Shown one piece after another: positions 53,638 to 62,072 of a stretch of 64,000 bases of DNA (position 1 is the stretch's first letter; each line of letters starts with the position of its first letter). A program made the position numbers and the translations under genes. This stretch comes from Streptomyces qinglanensis (lineage in GTDB: Bacteria; Actinomycetota; Actinomycetes; Streptomycetales; Streptomycetaceae): contig NZ_FOGO01000006.1 of NCBI RefSeq assembly GCF_900111245.1, forward strand, positions 1-64,000, in the 5' to 3' direction. Below the pieces are notes generated by a model. It was not told where the DNA came from and made no database searches. It saw only the letters and a program-made list of their open reading frames with translations.

Positions 53638-54723
53638 TCAGCGCAGTACGGCCGCCAGCAGGTCGGCCCCCAGCACCGTCAGATCGGTCAGGTTGAGGGT
53701 GTAGCGGACGTGCCGACCGTGCCGCCGGGCCGTGAGCAGGTCCGCGCGGCGCAGGACCGCGAGGTGGCGGGACACCTCCGGGAGGGAGAGTCCCCAGGCA
53801 TGGGCCAGCTCACCGGTGGTGTGCGGGCCGCGGGCGAGGGTGCGCAGCAGCCGCAGCCGTACCGGATGCGCGAGTGCCTCCAGCCGTAGCGTGACCGTCT
53901 CCAGCGACACCGGCTCCGGCGGACTCGCCTCGGCCACGGGGTACTGCACCACCGGCTGCCACCCGCGTGCGTGGATCACCACCAGGTGCGGTCGGCCGAA
54001 GACGCTGGGGAGGAAGGTGACTCCGGTACCGCGGGCGGTGGTCGCGTTGTCCTGCAGCTTGTCCACGGTGATGCAGTCGCCGTCCGGCGCCAGGGTCACG
54101 GCGCCGGAGACCGAGGCGAGTGCCGCCCCGATGCCCTGGCGCTGCAGCAGGTCCTTCTTCAGCCGCAGGTCCGTGGCGAGCTGCGCGGCAACACTCTCCC
54201 AGGCTGCGTCGAAGAACGCCTCGGCGCACTGTTCGAGGGTCTGGCGCACCCGTGCCCGCACGGCGGCCGGGTCCGCGAGCAGCCGTTCGGCGAAGGCTTC
54301 CTGGAGCGCGCCGCGGGCCTGGGCGAGGGCCAGGGCCCGCTCACGGGCCGTGGCGTCGGCGAGCGGCGACGGCGCGGCGAAGTGGACCCGGTTGCTGCCG
54401 CACGTGGTGATGAGCGCGGCGGCCGCATAGGTTTCGTCGTCGATCCGGTCCACATCGTCCAGCTCCTCGGCGAGGGTGGGCCGGGGACGAGCGGGCACCA
54501 GGAAGTCGGCTCGTGAGGAGCGCCAGAGGAACCCCGCTTCCCTGAGCCGCTCGGCCAGCTCGGGCGGAAGCCCGGCCCACACGTCCGCGGCCCAGCCGGC
54601 GAGCTGCGGATGATGTGCGGGTTCGGCCAGCACGTGCAGCATCGCGGTCAGCTCCGCCAGCGGGGAGACGGCGAACCGCAGTCCTCCGGACGGCAGGCCG
54701 CCGATGTCGATCCTCAACGTCAT
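53638..54723 (-). CDS. ArsR-family regulator with DUF5937 domain
   Basis: 361 residues. N-terminal DUF5937-like domain (FAVSPLAELTAMLHVLAEPAHHPQLAGWA) with no known ligand, and C-terminal ArsR winged helix: LEALAHPVRLRLLRTLARGPHTTGELAHAWGLSLPEVSRHLAVLRRADLLTARRHGRHVRY. No metal-binding CxC is present, so it is not a classical arsenic sensor. ATG 54723. Divergent from an MFS transporter across 99 bases that contain a perfect inverted repeat, a standard autoregulated repressor / efflux layout. Confidence 0.9.
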   Translation of the reverse strand: MTLRIDIGGLPSGGLRFAVSPLAELTAMLHVLAEPAHHPQLAGWAADVWAGLPPELAERLREAGFLWRSSRADFLVPARPRPTLAEELDDVDRIDDETYAAAALITTCGSNRVHFAAPSPLADATARERALALAQARGALQEAFAERLLADPAAVRARVRQTLEQCAEAFFDAAWESVAAQLATDLRLKKDLLQRQGIGAALASVSGAVTLAPDGDCITVDKLQDNATTARGTGVTFLPSVFGRPHLVVIHARGWQPVVQYPVAEASPPEPVSLETVTLRLEALAHPVRLRLLRTLARGPHTTGELAHAWGLSLPEVSRHLAVLRRADLLTARRHGRHVRYTLNLTDLTVLGADLLAAVLR

Positions 54724-54761
54724 CCCCTCATCATCGCCGGTCCGGTGGTTGACGAGCGTGT

Positions 54762-54784
54762 CGCTTGACGATGTCCGTCAAGCG
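54762..54784. promoter_or_regulatory. Operator-like inverted repeat for ArsR/MFS pair
   Basis: CGCTTGACG-ATGTC-CGTCAAGCG, a perfect 9-bp inverted repeat centred 50 bases before both start codons. A further half-site TTGACGAGCG lies 12 bases upstream. Probably the binding site of the ArsR-type protein. Confidence 0.7.
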
Positions 54785-54822
54785 GCACGGCGGGCTCGGC
54801 GGCCGAACGCACCGTTGACGCC

Positions 54823-56094
54823 ATGGCAACCACCGTCAAGATCCAGCCCCGCGCCCTCGTCCGTGCCTCCGGAGGCCCCGGCTATGCCGTCGCCCTGGTC
54901 GTGGACGCGCTCGGCACCGGCCTGCTCCGGCCCCTTCTGCTGCTCTACGGGGTGTCCGTGCTGAAACTCTCCGCGCCGGCCACCGGCATCGCCATGACGC
55001 TCGGCGCCGTCGTGGGTCTGGTGTGCATGCCCGCGGTCGGCCGATGGCTGGACCGGGGTGCACGCAGCACGGTCGTGGCAGCGTCGATGCTGGTGCGGGT
55101 GCTGGGCGTGGCGCTGCTGCTGGCCGCTCCGGCCGGGCACGTCCGGCTGTTCGCGGCGGCGGCGCTCTTCCTCGGCATCGGCAACCAGGCATGGCCGGCC
55201 GCCCACGCGGCCCTCGTGGCCACGGTCGCCCGCGGCCGGGAACGCGACGCCGCCCTCGCGGGGGGCCGCGCTCTGCGCAACGCCGGTCTGGGCGTCGGCG
55301 CACTCCTGGCCACCGCATGCCTGGCAGGCGGCACCGCCGCGTTGCAGGCGCTGGCAGCCGTCACCGGGCTCGCCTACCTCGCGGCGGCGGCCCTGGCGTG
55401 GTCGGTCCACATACACGCTCATCCGGCGGCTGCCGCGGCCACGGGCAGGGACGACGAGCCCGCACCCCGGATGCGCGCGCTCCTGGCCGCCAACGTGATC
55501 TACGTCTTCTGCCTCAACGTCCCCGAGGTCGCGCTCCCCCTTGTCCTGGTGACGCAGATGCACGCCTCTCCGATGTGGTCGGGAGGCATCTTCGTGGCCA
55601 ACACCGTGCTGGTGGTCACCCTGCAGGTTCCGGTCACCGTCCTGATGTCCCGCTTTTCCCGCCGGTCCGTGCTGGCCCTCGCCGGTGTGGTGCTCACCGC
55701 GTCCTACCTCGGCTTCCTCGCGGCCACCTCCCTGGGACACGACTGGGGCGCCCCGGCCGTCGCCGCGGTGTCCGTGGTCTGCACCCTCGGCGAGATCGTC
55801 TATGCGGGCAGCGCCACGGCGCTCGTCACCGCCCTCGCCCCGGCGCATGTCCTGGGGCGCGCCCTCGCCCGCTTCCAGCTCTCCACGGGTTTCGGCCTCG
55901 CCGTCTCCCCCGCGGCCCTGACCGCTCTCGCGCCCCACGGCCCGGCCGCCCTCTGGGGCAGCCTCGCCGCCGCGACGCTCCTCTCCTCTGGAGCAGTCGC
56001 CGCCGAGCGGGACCGGGGAAGGGGCCTGGCCGGGGACCGCCGCCGGCCCGAGGCAGGCTCGCGAGCCCGGCGATCGCACCAGGGGACGGCGTGA
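54823..56094 (+). CDS. MFS transporter
   Basis: 423 residues, 12 helices; MFS motif A-like GRWLDRGARSTVV, helix 1 GYAVALVVDALGTGLLRPLLLLYGV, central loop with AAATGRDDEPAPR. Probably an exporter controlled by the divergent ArsR-type regulator through the palindrome between them. C-terminal tail is Arg-rich and hydrophilic. ATG 54823; the ribosome site is not strong (GTTGACGCC), so it may be weakly translated or have a different start. Confidence 0.88.
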   Translation: MATTVKIQPRALVRASGGPGYAVALVVDALGTGLLRPLLLLYGVSVLKLSAPATGIAMTLGAVVGLVCMPAVGRWLDRGARSTVVAASMLVRVLGVALLLAAPAGHVRLFAAAALFLGIGNQAWPAAHAALVATVARGRERDAALAGGRALRNAGLGVGALLATACLAGGTAALQALAAVTGLAYLAAAALAWSVHIHAHPAAAAATGRDDEPAPRMRALLAANVIYVFCLNVPEVALPLVLVTQMHASPMWSGGIFVANTVLVVTLQVPVTVLMSRFSRRSVLALAGVVLTASYLGFLAATSLGHDWGAPAVAAVSVVCTLGEIVYAGSATALVTALAPAHVLGRALARFQLSTGFGLAVSPAALTALAPHGPAALWGSLAAATLLSSGAVAAERDRGRGLAGDRRRPEAGSRARRSHQGTA

Positions 56095-56244
56095 AGCCGT
56101 GGCGGACGTCGTCCGGCCTGCTGTGCCGGGGATCGGCCCTCGGCATCGACGGCGGGGCACCCTGTTCACCGGGACGCATCTGCGCTGCTCGCCCAGGTCC
56201 CGGCCCGCCGGAACCGCCCCGGCCCTGACCGGCGGAGGTGGACA

Positions 56245-56285
56245 CCTCCCGGCCGGAGGTGGTGGGGAGCCGCCCGGCCGGGAGG
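56245..56285. terminator. 12-bp hairpin after LPMO gene
   Basis: CCTCCCGGCCGG / CCGGCCGGGAGG with a 17-base loop, 12 bases beyond the LPMO stop and downstream of the convergent MFS gene. Confidence 0.6.
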
Positions 56286-56296
56286 GGAAGGAGGCG

Positions 56297-56827
56297 TCAG
56301 CCGCCGATGTTGACGTCGACGCAGGCGTAGAAGGCGTTCGCCGTGTCCGCGACGTTCCAGACCGCGAGCACCTTCTGCTTGCCGGTGAATCCCTGGAATC
56401 CGACGTGGTGGGAGACGTACTGCGGAGGCTGCGCTCCCCCGTCGTCGAACTCGGCGATCTTGGTGTTGCCGATGAAGTACTGCCAGGTGGTCGTGCGGTG
56501 CCGGGCGGTCAGCTTCCAGTTGAAGGTGGCCGAGCTGCCGACGTCGGTGACCTTCCAGCCCTTGTTGTCGTCGCGCAGGTCGGCGAAGCGCGCGTTGCCG
56601 CCCGCGCAGTCCTTGAGCCCCTTGGGGCCCTCGACGCTCTGCGGCTCCCACTTGATCGAGCCGCAGGAGACGGTGCCGTTGGCGCACTGGGCCTGCCTGC
56701 TGGCCGGGTTGGTGATCCAGCCGTGCGCGGAGGCCGGGGTCGCGGTGAGGCCGAGGACCAGGACCGGGGCGAGGCCGGCACCCGCCAGGGCCGCTAACTT
56801 CCTTCTGGTACGCGATGTTCGGTGCAT
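56297..56827 (-). CDS. AA10 lytic polysaccharide monooxygenase (chitin-active type)
   Basis: 176 residues, single-domain. Signal peptide ends at PASA before His35, giving the mature N-terminal HGWITNPASRQ; second histidine-brace residue His110 in NWKLTARHRTTTWQYFIGN. Conserved FADLRDDNKGW and HHVGFQGFTGKQ. Copper-dependent oxidation of crystalline chitin or cellulose outside the cell. Codon 11 (Leu in RRKLAAL) is TTA, rare in Streptomyces and linked to bldA control. A partial DasR-like site (TGGTCTAGAC) lies about 40 bases upstream. ATG 56827 with GAAGGAGCTGAG. Confidence 0.95.
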   Translation of the reverse strand: MHRTSRTRRKLAALAGAGLAPVLVLGLTATPASAHGWITNPASRQAQCANGTVSCGSIKWEPQSVEGPKGLKDCAGGNARFADLRDDNKGWKVTDVGSSATFNWKLTARHRTTTWQYFIGNTKIAEFDDGGAQPPQYVSHHVGFQGFTGKQKVLAVWNVADTANAFYACVDVNIGG

Positions 56828-56864
56828 CTCAGCTCCTTCGGTGGGGGGAGAGCACACTGTGGGG

Positions 56865-56880
56865 ATTGGTCTAGACTTTA
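56865..56880. promoter_or_regulatory. DasR-like (dre) half-conserved site
   Basis: ATTGGTCTAGACTTTA shares TGGTCTAGAC with the dre consensus ACTGGTCTAGACCAGT (11 of 16 positions). It lies 38-53 bases upstream of the LPMO start, where DasR repression of chitin-degradation genes operates. Confidence 0.6.
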
Positions 56881-56898
56881 GCGGCTGACAGAGGACGG

Positions 56899-57738
56899 TC
56901 AAGCCTTCGGGAAACTGAAGCCGTAGCCCTGGCTCTTGAGCCAGGGCAGCAGCCGGCGCAGCGCCTGGTAGGTCTCGGACCGGTCACCGCCGCCGTCGTG
57001 GAAGAGGATGACCGCACCGTCCTCCACCTGCTCCTTGGCGTGCCGCACTATCGCGTCGGTCCCCGGGAGCTGCCAGTCCCCCGGATCGACGATCCAGCCG
57101 AGCGGCCGCATCCCGTGCTCGGCGGCCACCCGCCGGCTGGTGGGGGTGAAGGCGCCGCCCGGCGCACGGTAGTAGTACACGGGCGCACCGCCCGACGCCT
57201 TGTCGATCATGCGTTTCGCGTCGAGTATCTGCCGCTTCTGGTAGTCGGCGGACTTGTGGTCCATCCCCGTGTCGTGGTCGACGGAGTGGTCGCACAACCG
57301 GTGCCCCTCCGCGACGATCCGCTTGACGAGACCGGGATGGCGCTCCGCGTTCGGGCCTATCAGACAGAAGGTCGCCTTGACGTGGTACTGCCGCAGCAGA
57401 TCCAGCGTCTTGGGCGTCCACTCCGGGTGCGGACCGTCGTCCAGGGTGAGCGAGACCGCCCGCCCGCCGTCCGCCGTGTGGTGACTGATCGTCCGGCTGA
57501 CCTTCCGCGGAGGAGCCTTGGGCTTCGCCCGCCCGGCACCGGACCGCTTCTCCGCCGGTGCGGCGGCGTCCCGGTCCGCGCGCGCGGCGCGCACACTCTG
57601 CTCCCAGCCCGGATGCCGGCCCGCGGCGGACGCCCCCGCGTCCGTCCCGACGAACGCCGTCAGCAGCCCGACCGCCACGGTTCCCACCGCGGCGGCCGTC
57701 GCCGCGGTCACCGGCCTGCCGCCCCGCTTGCTGTGCAC
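56899..57738 (-). CDS. Secreted polysaccharide deacetylase (CE4)
   Basis: 279 residues. Signal or anchor VTAATAAAVGTVAVGLLTAFVG, a basic Ala-rich linker, then the NodB domain: VSLTLDDGPHPEWTP (catalytic Asp), HRLCDHSVDHDTGMD (metal His pair), YRAPGGAFTPTSRR, DPGDWQLPG and AVILFHDGGGDRSETYQAL. Complete catalytic set, unlike the deacetylase at 4.3 kb. Deacetylates chitin-like or peptidoglycan substrate. GTG 57738 with GGGAG six bases upstream. Confidence 0.93.
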   Translation of the reverse strand: MHSKRGGRPVTAATAAAVGTVAVGLLTAFVGTDAGASAAGRHPGWEQSVRAARADRDAAAPAEKRSGAGRAKPKAPPRKVSRTISHHTADGGRAVSLTLDDGPHPEWTPKTLDLLRQYHVKATFCLIGPNAERHPGLVKRIVAEGHRLCDHSVDHDTGMDHKSADYQKRQILDAKRMIDKASGGAPVYYYRAPGGAFTPTSRRVAAEHGMRPLGWIVDPGDWQLPGTDAIVRHAKEQVEDGAVILFHDGGGDRSETYQALRRLLPWLKSQGYGFSFPKA

Positions 57739-57918
57739 TTCTGCTCCCAACTGCCCGTTTTCACCGTGCTTGTCATACAGGCAGACCACTCCGGAGGGCC
57801 GGTGGTTGCAGCCGCGGGGTGAGAGATACGCCGCATTCGGCGCGGGGCTGCGCATCGGCCCCGCGGGGCACCCTGACAGCCTGGAGGGGAGGACCGACGA
57901 GAGCAGGGAGCACAGGCG

Positions 57919-58794
57919 ATGGCGACCAGCGTGGCATTCACCGAGGACCTGGCACGGGAGGTGCTGGCCGCCGCGACCGACGGCACCGGCGGTGCGGCGG
58001 AACTGCTGTCCCTCGGCGAGAACGCCGTCTTCGCACTGGACGGGACCGTCGTACGGGTCGGCCGGGACGCGCAGCTCCTGCCCCGCGCCGAACACGAGTT
58101 GCGGGTCGCCACCTGGCTGGAGAGCGAGGGCGTGCCCGCCGTCCGCGCCGCGGAGCCCGAGGCCCGCCTGGTCGGCGGGCATCCGGTCACCTTCTGGCAG
58201 CGGCTGCCCGCCGCGGTGCGCCCGGCCGGGCCCGCGGACCTGGCCGGGCTGCTGCGGCTCGTCCACGCGCTGCCCGAGCCTCCGTTCGCGCTGCCGCCCC
58301 GGGAACTGCTCGGCGGCATCGAGCGCTGGCTGCGGCTGGCCGGGGACGCGGTGCCGCGCGAGGACGCGGCGTTCCTGCGGGCGCGCCGGGACGACATCCT
58401 CGCCGCGCTGCCCGGACTCGTCCCCCACCTGCCGCCCGGCCCGCTGCACGGGGACGCCCTGCCGCGCAACGTCCACATCACCCCGCAGGGGCCGCTGCTG
58501 GTGGACCTGGAGACGTTCTCCTCCGATCTGCGCGAACACGATCTGGTCGTGATGGCGCTCAGCCGCGACCGGTACGGACTGCCGGCCGCGGAGTACGAGT
58601 CGTTCTGCGCCGGCTACGGCTGGGACGTACGCGAATGGGAGGGGTGTGCGGTACTCCGCGGGGCGCGGGAGACCGCGAGCTGCGCATGGGTCTCCCAGCA
58701 CGCCCCGGGCAATCCCGCGGCCCTGAGCGAGTTCCGGCGCAGGGTGGCCTCACTGCGCGCGTCCGACCCGGCGGTCCGCTGGCATCCGTTCTGA
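57919..58794 (+). CDS. APH-fold small-molecule kinase
   Basis: 291 residues, aminoglycoside-phosphotransferase fold: LLSLGENAVFALDGTVVRVG, catalytic HGDALPRNVHI (Brenner motif), metal DLETFSSD, and a helical C-terminus. The family phosphorylates aminoglycosides, choline, homoserine or other amines; this short form with no close specific motif cannot be assigned. ATG 57919; ribosome site GGGAGCACAGGCG. Confidence 0.88.
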   Translation: MATSVAFTEDLAREVLAAATDGTGGAAELLSLGENAVFALDGTVVRVGRDAQLLPRAEHELRVATWLESEGVPAVRAAEPEARLVGGHPVTFWQRLPAAVRPAGPADLAGLLRLVHALPEPPFALPPRELLGGIERWLRLAGDAVPREDAAFLRARRDDILAALPGLVPHLPPGPLHGDALPRNVHITPQGPLLVDLETFSSDLREHDLVVMALSRDRYGLPAAEYESFCAGYGWDVREWEGCAVLRGARETASCAWVSQHAPGNPAALSEFRRRVASLRASDPAVRWHPF

Positions 58795-58873
58795 CTCCGG
58801 GAGTGGGCGCGACCGGACCGCACGGCCGGCCGCGGTTCCCTGACCCGCCGCCCCCTGCCGCCGACGGCCGGCT

Positions 58874-60358
58874 CTACCGCCAGCCGCGCGCAGCCAGCTC
58901 CTCGGCGAACCAGGCGTAGGAGTCGTCCAGGGCCGCCTTCTCCACCGGGACCGGCTCGATCAGATACCCCTCTCCCGTCATCGCCGCGGCCGCCTGCTCC
59001 AGCGAGGGGTGCAGGGTGCCGACGGCGGCCAGCAGCGCGGCCCCGGAAGCGGTCTCCGCGCGGTCGGCCACCTGGAGCGGCAGGCCCAGCACGGTGGCGC
59101 GGATCCGGTTCCACAGCGGGCTGCGACTGCCCCCGCCCGCCGCGAACAGCGGAGCCGTGACGGGCACCCCCAGGGCCCTGACCCGCTCCAGGGCGAGCCG
59201 TTCGAGGAAGGCCACCCCCTCCAGGTCCGCACGGTGCCGGTCGGCGTCGTCGGCGGGGGTGCCCAGCAGGAAGCCCCGTGCGGCCCCCGCCACGAACGGG
59301 AAGCGCTCGCCCTCGCGGCGCAGCGGATAGCTCACGCAGGAGGCGGGGCCGCGTGCGGCCGCCGCCTCGTCGAGCCCCGGGAGGTGTGCGGCAGCGCGGT
59401 GGGCCAGCGCCTCGCCCCCGGTGCTGGCGGCGCCGCCGGGCAGCCACCAGCCGTCCGGGTGCCGATGGCTGTAGAAGGCGCCGGCCGGATCGGTGACCAG
59501 CTCGCGGGTGACCCCTTTGAGGACGTAGGTGGTGCCCAGGACGCCGACGAACTGGCCGGGGGCCACCGCGCCGGTGGCGAGCTGCCCCGCGCAGCCGTCG
59601 GTCATCCCGAGCCGCACCTCGCAGCCCGCGGGCAGCCCGGTCTCGGCGGCCGCCGCGGCGCAGACGGTGCCGGCACGGGAGCCCGGCGGCCGGACCGGGG
59701 GCAGCCAGTCCGCCGGGATGCCGAGCCCGTCCAGGACCTCCGCCGGCCACTCGGCCGTGCGCGGGTCGTAGCCGGTCTTGAGCGCGTGGCTCCAGTCGGC
59801 GGCGACCGGCTGCCCGGTGAGGCGGCGGCCGAGCAGCTCGGGGGTGTGGACCACCCGCGCGGCACCCGGGAAGTCGGCCGCGTGCCGCGCGTACCAGGCG
59901 ACGCGGCCCAGCGCCGCGGTGGGCCCCACCGTGAGCCCGAGGGCCCGCCAGCGCGCTGCGCCGCTGCGCTGCGCCGCGCGGTTGAGCTCCGCGGCCCGGC
60001 GGTCGTCGTACATCAGGGCCGGGCCCAGCGGCCGGCCCGCCGCGTCCGCCAGCACGAGGGTTCCGGAGGTGGCGGAGACGGCGACGGCGCACACCTCGGC
60101 GCCGCGCGCGGGCAGCGCGGCGGTGGCCCGGCGCAGCGCCGCCGCCGCGGCGGGCCACCAGCGGGTGGCGTCCTGCTCGCTGCGCCCGCTCCCGTCCCGG
60201 ACGGGCCGCGGCAGCGCAGCGCGGCCCTCGGCGAGCACGGCACCGCGGGCGTTCACACAGACGACCCGGACGGCTGCGGTGGCGACGTCGATCCCGGCGA
60301 CGACCGGGTCGGCCGGAGGACCGGGGACGGCGGCTCCGGACGCGGCTGGGCTGTGCAT
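58874..60358 (-). CDS. FGGY-family carbohydrate kinase (xylulokinase-like)
   Basis: 494 residues. Variant ATP/phosphate loop AGIDVATAAVRVVCVNARG, VAVSATSGTLVLADAAGRPLG, MYDDRRAAELNRAAQ, LGMTDGCAGQLATGAVAPGQF, TTYVLKGVTRELVT, ASTGGEALAHRAAA, and FAAGGGSRSPLWNRI. GTxxxK in the N-terminal loop is changed to ATAAVR, unusual for an active kinase. ATG 60358 has GAAGGGG upstream. Last gene of the histidine phosphatase-DeoR-kinase operon, with its own candidate operator in the 54-base gap. Confidence 0.9.
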   Translation of the reverse strand: MHSPAASGAAVPGPPADPVVAGIDVATAAVRVVCVNARGAVLAEGRAALPRPVRDGSGRSEQDATRWWPAAAAALRRATAALPARGAEVCAVAVSATSGTLVLADAAGRPLGPALMYDDRRAAELNRAAQRSGAARWRALGLTVGPTAALGRVAWYARHAADFPGAARVVHTPELLGRRLTGQPVAADWSHALKTGYDPRTAEWPAEVLDGLGIPADWLPPVRPPGSRAGTVCAAAAAETGLPAGCEVRLGMTDGCAGQLATGAVAPGQFVGVLGTTYVLKGVTRELVTDPAGAFYSHRHPDGWWLPGGAASTGGEALAHRAAAHLPGLDEAAAARGPASCVSYPLRREGERFPFVAGAARGFLLGTPADDADRHRADLEGVAFLERLALERVRALGVPVTAPLFAAGGGSRSPLWNRIRATVLGLPLQVADRAETASGAALLAAVGTLHPSLEQAAAAMTGEGYLIEPVPVEKAALDDSYAWFAEELAARGWR

Positions 60359-60386
60359 GGCATCCCCTTCAGTCATGGTGTTAATT

Positions 60387-60403
60387 TCACACGCTCCGTG
60401 TGA
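60387..60403. promoter_or_regulatory. 17-bp palindrome TCACACG-CTC-CGTGTGA
   Basis: Perfect 7-bp inverted repeat in the 54-base gap between the DeoR stop and the kinase start. It fits a DeoR or GntR operator governing an internal promoter for the kinase. Confidence 0.6.
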
Positions 60404-60412
60404 TGACCCGGC

Positions 60413-61213
60413 TCAGCCGCTCACCTCGGCGACCCGCACCTCGGTGTGCTCCCGCAGCTCGGCCACCAGGCCGCCGGCCACCCCGTCGTCCACGACGACG
60501 TGGTCGAAGTCGGCGACCGGGCACAGCCGGTGCAACGCCGTGCGGGCGACCTTGGAGCGGTCCATCAGCAGCGCCGTGCGGGCACCGGAGGCGAGCATGG
60601 CGCGCTTGACCAGCACCACGTCCTGCTCCTGGTGGAAGGTCATGTGCGCGTTCATCGCCGAGGTGCTGACCAGCACCAGGTCCACCGACATCGCCTCGAC
60701 GGCCTCCACGCACGGAACGCCGAGGAACGAGTCGTGCGTACGGGAGTACTCGCCGCCCAGTGCGACGAGCCGCACCTCCTCGCATCCCGCGAACACCTCC
60801 AGCACGCGGCGGGCGTTGGTCAGCACGGTCAGCGGCGTCCGCTCGCGCACCAGCGCGGCCAGCGCCAGCACCGAGGTGGAGTCGTCCAGCATCACCGACA
60901 TGCCCGGCTCGACCAGTTCGGCCGCGGCCCGCGCCACGGCCTCCTTCTCCGCCACGTGGACACCGAGCCGGTAGTCGAGATTGCTCTCGAAGACGCTGGT
61001 GGGCAGCGCGGAGACGCCGCCGCGGAAGCGCCGCAGCACGCCGCGCGCGGCCAGTGCCTCCAGGTCGCGGTGCACCGTCATCACACTGACGCCCATCGCC
61101 TCGGCCAGCTCGCCCACGGGAACCGTCCCGCGCCGGACGACGTGCTCGGCGATGCGCTGCCTTCGCCGCTGCTGCGAGCGCGCGGAGCCGCCGGACCGGC
61201 CCGGTCCGCTCAC
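60413..61213 (-). CDS. DeoR-family regulator of carbohydrate kinase locus
   Basis: 266 residues. HTH SQQRRRQRIAEHVVRRGTVPVGELAEAMGVSVMTVHRDLEALAARGVLRRFRGGVSAL, then sensor domain YRLGVHVAEKEAVARAAAELV, SVMLDDSTSVLALAALV, LTVLTNARRVLEVF, LVLVSTSAMNAHMTFHQEQD. GTG 61213 overlaps the TGA of the histidine phosphatase gene (GTGA). Likely represses the flanking kinases, released by a sugar phosphate. The other DeoR protein at 13.5 kb has a separate import operon. Confidence 0.9.
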   Translation of the reverse strand: MSGPGRSGGSARSQQRRRQRIAEHVVRRGTVPVGELAEAMGVSVMTVHRDLEALAARGVLRRFRGGVSALPTSVFESNLDYRLGVHVAEKEAVARAAAELVEPGMSVMLDDSTSVLALAALVRERTPLTVLTNARRVLEVFAGCEEVRLVALGGEYSRTHDSFLGVPCVEAVEAMSVDLVLVSTSAMNAHMTFHQEQDVVLVKRAMLASGARTALLMDRSKVARTALHRLCPVADFDHVVVDDGVAGGLVAELREHTEVRVAEVSG

Positions 61214-61905
61214 GGCCGCTCCCCCGCCCGCTCGGCGGCCGCCGCGGACGGCGGCCGCCCGGCCTCCGCCGCTGCTGCCGCACCTGTGCCGGTGGGGACG
61301 TTCAGCGCGCGCAGCGCCGTCCGCTCGCCGTCCACGTCGAGTTCGGTGACGGCCGCGTTCTCCAGCCTCGGCAGCACCTGCCGGTAGCGCCCGACCGGGA
61401 TGCCCAGCAGTGCGCACAGGGCGATCCGGAAGGCGGTGTTGTGCGCGACCACCAGTACCGTGCGCCCGTCGTGCGCGGCCGCCACCTCGCGCAGCGCCGC
61501 GCACACCCGGGACGCGACGGCCGCGGGCGGCTCGGAACCGGGGAAGGCCCCGCTCTCCGCGTCCCGCTCGAAGGCGCGCACCCGCGCGGGGTCGTCGGCC
61601 CCCAGCTCCGCGAGGGTCCGGCCCTCGCCCCAGCCGAAGTCGCTCTCGCGCAGCCCCTCGTGCACGGCGGGACGCAGCCCGAGGGCCCGCGCGGGGGGCT
61701 GCGCCGTCTGCCGGGCCCGCTCCAGGGGCGAGCTGACCACGGCGCCGATCGGCTCCCGCCGGGAGCGGGTGAGGGCCCACCCGGCCAGCTCCTCGGCCTG
61801 CTGCCGTCCGGCGTCGGTCAGGGCGATGTCGGAGATCCCGGCGTACCGGTTCTCGGCGTGCCAGACGGTCCGGCCGTGCCGGACGAGCAGGAGCCGGGCA
61901 GTCAT
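61210..61905 (-). CDS. Histidine phosphatase (phosphoglycerate mutase-like)
   Basis: 231 residues. RHG motif LLLVRHGRTVWHAENRYAGISDIALTDAGRQQAEELA with catalytic His10, acid/base ESDFGWGEGRT and second His in LVVAHNTAFRIAL. Probably a sugar-phosphate phosphatase rather than glycolytic mutase, given its place between a DeoR regulator and kinases. ATG 61905 with GGAGG upstream. A tandem 16-base repeat lies just upstream. Confidence 0.9.
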   Translation of the reverse strand: MTARLLLVRHGRTVWHAENRYAGISDIALTDAGRQQAEELAGWALTRSRREPIGAVVSSPLERARQTAQPPARALGLRPAVHEGLRESDFGWGEGRTLAELGADDPARVRAFERDAESGAFPGSEPPAAVASRVCAALREVAAAHDGRTVLVVAHNTAFRIALCALLGIPVGRYRQVLPRLENAAVTELDVDGERTALRALNVPTGTGAAAAAEAGRPPSAAAAERAGERP

Positions 61906-61914
61906 ACGTCCTCC

Positions 61915-61948
61915 AGGGACTTCAGGGGCTCAAGGGACTTCAGGGGCT
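61915..61948. repeat. Direct repeat of AGGGACTTCAGGGGCT
   Basis: Two perfect 16-base copies, 18 bases apart (61915-61930 and 61933-61948), located 10-43 bases upstream of the phosphatase start and overlapping its ribosome site; could be an operator or a slippage product. Confidence 0.6.
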
Positions 61949-61985
61949 TCGCAGGCTTCGGGGGGCGGGACGGCACCCCGACCCG

Positions 61986-62014
61986 TTGGGCTTCTTCACG
62001 TGGAGCGCTATAAA
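61986..62014 (+). promoter_or_regulatory. Candidate promoter for the second FGGY kinase
   Basis: TTGGGC (61986-61991) and TATAAA (62009-62014) with 17-base spacing, 59 bases before the kinase ATG, in an AT-rich patch. This is the best sigma-70-like match noticed in the window. Confidence 0.45.
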
Positions 62015-62072
62015 TATAACAACTTTGATGTGAGGGTAGTGCGAGCTGCCGCAACCGGAAGGGCGAACGGCC

